A DNA stretch of 40,626 bases from a virus, in the IMG/VR virus record IMGVR_UViG_3300033150_001986, positions 1 through 40,626 of that record, one strand, 5' to 3'. A program made the position numbers and the translations under genes. Positions 39,401-40,626 of this stretch are shown here, in pieces. The notes beneath the pieces are model-generated. The model had not been told where the DNA came from. It worked only from the letters and a program-made list of their open reading frames with translations, and ran no database searches. Within the stretch, counting starts at the first letter, position 1; each line of letters starts with the position of its first letter.

Positions 39401-40288
39401 AATTTCCTTCTTCTTAAAAAATTCCAAAGATAACTCATCAAGTTCAGTTTGTGGCCTATGTTCCAAACCTCGCCTTCTCATTTCTTCCATGATTAAGATG
39501 TGTTGGTCAATCATCCATTCTGGAGGTTGCTTACCAGTTTCAAGAGAATATTTTCTTGCTTGCGCATGAATTTGGGCATGTAATTGAATTAATTGCTGGT
39601 CGGTTAACTTTTGCAAATTCCAATCTTTTGGGAGAAAAGTTGATGCAAATAATCGTTTGTCTTGAACAATTTTTAAACTGCCCGGGATGGGCTTTGGTTT
39701 TTCAAATGGGATAAATTCCCGAATTCTATACAAATAAAAATTTTCTAAATCATCAAAAATCTTTTGCCTCATTGAACAACGAAGTTCGCTTTCAGTTATC
39801 CTGTGTTCATTATAATAACTTTCAAAATCTTCTTTTGTGATTTTTTCGGGTTCTTGGAATCTGATAAAGCCCCAAACATAATCGCCTGAAATCAAAAAAT
39901 TCATTTTTTCTAAATTTTTATTCTCTTCTGCTGTTACTGTTGCAGTTTTCTTTCCGTTGAAAATTAGTTCGCCCTGTGGAGCAGGGAGTTCTATTCCTGT
40001 GTTGATTATCCGTCTCAAGGTTTGCCTTAAAAATCTTTTTGAACTCGGCTTCATTAAATCGGGATGGAAAGTTATTTCATTTAATTCAAGAATTCTTTTA
40101 AGAAGTTTTTCACCAGTTTTTAAAACATTTTCAATTCCTTCGTATTCAGTCTTTTTGCCTTGTTCTTCAAGAGAAAACTTCGCTGCTAAAATTCTGAAAT
40201 CATCAGCCAAAACTTTTGAATCCGAAATTTTGCTTGGGTCATAATTTTTCCAATCTTTTATCTCTCTTAATTTTTCTCCTTTCTTCAT
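36428..40288 (-). CDS. nucleotidyltransferase - ATP-dependent DNA ligase - phosphoesterase fusion
   Basis: A 1286-aa protein in the head gene cluster, ATGA-coupled to the gene before. Residues 1-310 are helical and unknown. About 320-400 is a Pol-beta-like nucleotidyltransferase: GGSCVSGWGNDIDI (G325, D335, D337) and KVEMI (E391). About 440-740 is an ATP-dependent DNA ligase: KFDG 481-484 with adenylated Lys481, FIIDCELEG, EGAMLKK 625-631, WMKFKK 645-650, then an OB part. About 878-1035 resembles the LigD 3'-phosphoesterase: HHWRKL, HNDHRF (H891, D893, R895), GWTIAD, EHGAGYF, YYGRWVVRK. About 1140-1286 may be a second, degenerate copy. Probably a DNA-end-joining enzyme carried in the head. 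Confidence 0.8.
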   Translation of the reverse strand: MKKGEKLREIKDWKNYDPSKISDSKVLADDFRILAAKFSLEEQGKKTEYEGIENVLKTGEKLLKRILELNEITFHPDLMKPSSKRFLRQTLRRIINTGIELPAPQGELIFNGKKTATVTAEENKNLEKMNFLISGDYVWGFIRFQEPEKITKEDFESYYNEHRITESELRCSMRQKIFDDLENFYLYRIREFIPFEKPKPIPGSLKIVQDKRLFASTFLPKDWNLQKLTDQQLIQLHAQIHAQARKYSLETGKQPPEWMIDQHILIMEEMRRRGLEHRPQTELDELSLEFFKKKEIKENAIFLKDLLNLWQDGFEVRKPLLCFVGGSCVSGWGNDIDINVNWPSWDKKFLDILEFRLKSMIPPEWRDKIHLIPDYRGPFTNYVPFANLKVEMIKPEQRKLFKMSESWDIFREQRIKDAEVKKMAEQSRKEDKVELFRFFIQLKGIAGYRKLEMFTIEGTIAKIKEIWLEDGKFPEIEVDRKFDGFRVQWHHSKDGKNIIWSEDGGDVTKRFPNFLKEANKIKHDFIIDCELEGWTPEGEHMGRSDVSGYAHEKGEPDDSPYFVNAFDCLYYDGQDLHKLPLKERRKFLEKIPSGDKIRVIEIRIVNNEKDLEKAIKYFSKQKGSEGAMLKKNNSIYPLTGHTNEWMKFKKEADIDAEVVEVHRVKGTDSYNYLCAIRDAKGKLVPIGRTYNVKFERKGKPIQVPIGGIIRVAFTNLNKYIDPDTGEIWFNWWAPRPIEYREDKERPDTVEFAEERVKETHGEVEEKKFPKRYRIAFEKLKETFQPLLDYQDWLQESYPFLYDLDPYEYSLLESIGEDELQEQRLQAIKEAEELGLYWDDYFTEDEVLEFENQVEEKLKEEVRLKEQFDIPVADKTDKTLFEHHWRKLSSVHNDHRFKVNDHLNGWTIADQPETGIVDKARKELGIEKDVDTEEEAKKLEKYFYEKKLWKFDPRLPERKVLCFPKARQPLVWLEFKGKVEPGTVGATEHGAGYFYHIQEGTLKEFGTQKVYFKEYWEHGKRYYGRWVVRKIPARKEWEKVGKGKLVWMAWFAKEDFENQIPYILTRRARLKKDYIPPDGLSGLNEEWKKRIPQELRWWEKKKLSDKEKLNLIDKAFNWLTENLKEFPYKKIELKEAKTEKIKWTLSKAWWKGQTVIRGMPVQRFELFLDFGENKLKKFETESNPIYSDEMVGILSIENTKPPKGDFKDWLTFEGELPAEHVKNPNKRIPMYYLILDSGEAKVIEKTDNFIHIDFKGKRLKGRRVFVRESPESDIWVFKISKSVGEER

Positions 40289-40575
40289 TTCTTTATCTCC
40301 TCTAAATTGATTATCTTATTTTTTGAAACCACGATATTTGAAGTTAACTCAATATATTTCTCTGCAAGTTTCTCACTTGCCTCTGCATAGTATAAAGTTT
40401 CATCTAAATTAATTTTTATATCCTTTGCATTTTTAAAAAGCCTTACGAAGATATCAGAAAAACCGATTCCATTTCGGTCAAAGAAAATATTTAAGGGTCG
40501 CTCAATAAGATTACCCTGCTTTTTTCCAATCAAGAACTCACCGCCTCTTAATTTTGCAACAATAATTTCTTTCAT
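40285..40575 (-). CDS. hypothetical 96-aa protein
   Basis: I start at the ATG at 40575, overlapping the head morphogenesis stop as ATGA (read in the terminal repeat) with GGAGGG upstream; the frame opening at 40614 is not used. The protein begins MKEIIVAKLRGGEFLIGKKQ and is alpha/beta, with a C-terminal basic strand. No family recognised. Co-translated with the ligase fusion. Confidence 0.7.
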   Translation of the reverse strand: MKEIIVAKLRGGEFLIGKKQGNLIERPLNIFFDRNGIGFSDIFVRLFKNAKDIKINLDETLYYAEASEKLAEKYIELTSNIVVSKNKIINLEEIKK

Positions 40576-40626
40576 TTCGTTCCCTCCATAACCAAAGTGT
40601 GCATGCAAGCACAATTAATTACATTT
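40513..40626. repeat. terminal direct repeat, right copy
   Basis: Identical to bases 1-114. The circular unit is therefore about 40,512 bp. Confidence 0.95.

Overview
The window looks like the complete genome of an uncultured, strongly AT-rich tailed phage (Caudoviricetes). Bases 1-114 are repeated exactly at 40513-40626, so the map closes into a circle of about 40,512 bp. Every gene I accept lies on the minus strand and reads from high to low coordinates. Gene order, a long tape measure, a tail tube, and a tail chaperone pair with a probable -1 frameshift point to a long non-contractile (siphovirus-like) tail. Strong GGAGG ribosome sites, a SleB-type endolysin and an XhlA-like protein suggest a Gram-positive-type, low-GC host. 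The host cannot be named from the sequence. I see no integrase, no recognisable lysogeny repressor, no CRISPR array and no ordinary tRNA.

Layout in transcription order. (1) Early block, 19692 down to about 15.8 kb: a TTGACT/TGCTATAAT promoter with a 10-bp-arm operator palindrome drives many small proteins. These include two tandem paralogues and a 131-aa protein resembling a Csx20-type CRISPR ring nuclease. The block is rich in RNA structure: two pseudoknot candidates, a terminator/antiterminator switch, two copies of a 16-bp hairpin, and two genes packed with perfect inverted repeats. (2) Recombination and replication, 15.8 to 11.4 kb: a putative annealing protein, a RecB/Cas4-like nuclease, a 23-residue-repeat protein, and an HTH replication protein behind a GC-rich structured leader. 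(3) About 11.3 to 3.9 kb: small zinc-ribbon proteins, a lytic transglycosylase, a DUF1064-type nuclease, a two-domain glycosyltransferase, a metallophosphoesterase, a ParB-methyltransferase fusion with a frameshifted end, and the small terminase subunit.

(4) Virion genes run through the circle junction: large terminase, portal, SPP1 gp7/Mu F-like head protein, then a 1286-aa protein combining a nucleotidyltransferase domain, an ATP-dependent DNA ligase and LigD-type phosphoesterase domains. A consensus promoter follows, then a protease-scaffold-major capsid fusion with an internal start site, decoration and fibre proteins, connectors, tail tube, chaperones, tape measure and tail tip, and finally the lysis genes. 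(5) Just past the late genes, at 19762-19837, lies a 76-nt RNA with both ends of a tmRNA, including the G3-U70 alanine identity pair, but with the whole mRNA-like middle replaced by one hairpin.

Most unusual are the virion-located end-joining enzyme, the minimal tmRNA mimic, the ring-nuclease candidate, and the RNA-structured interval 18082-19003.
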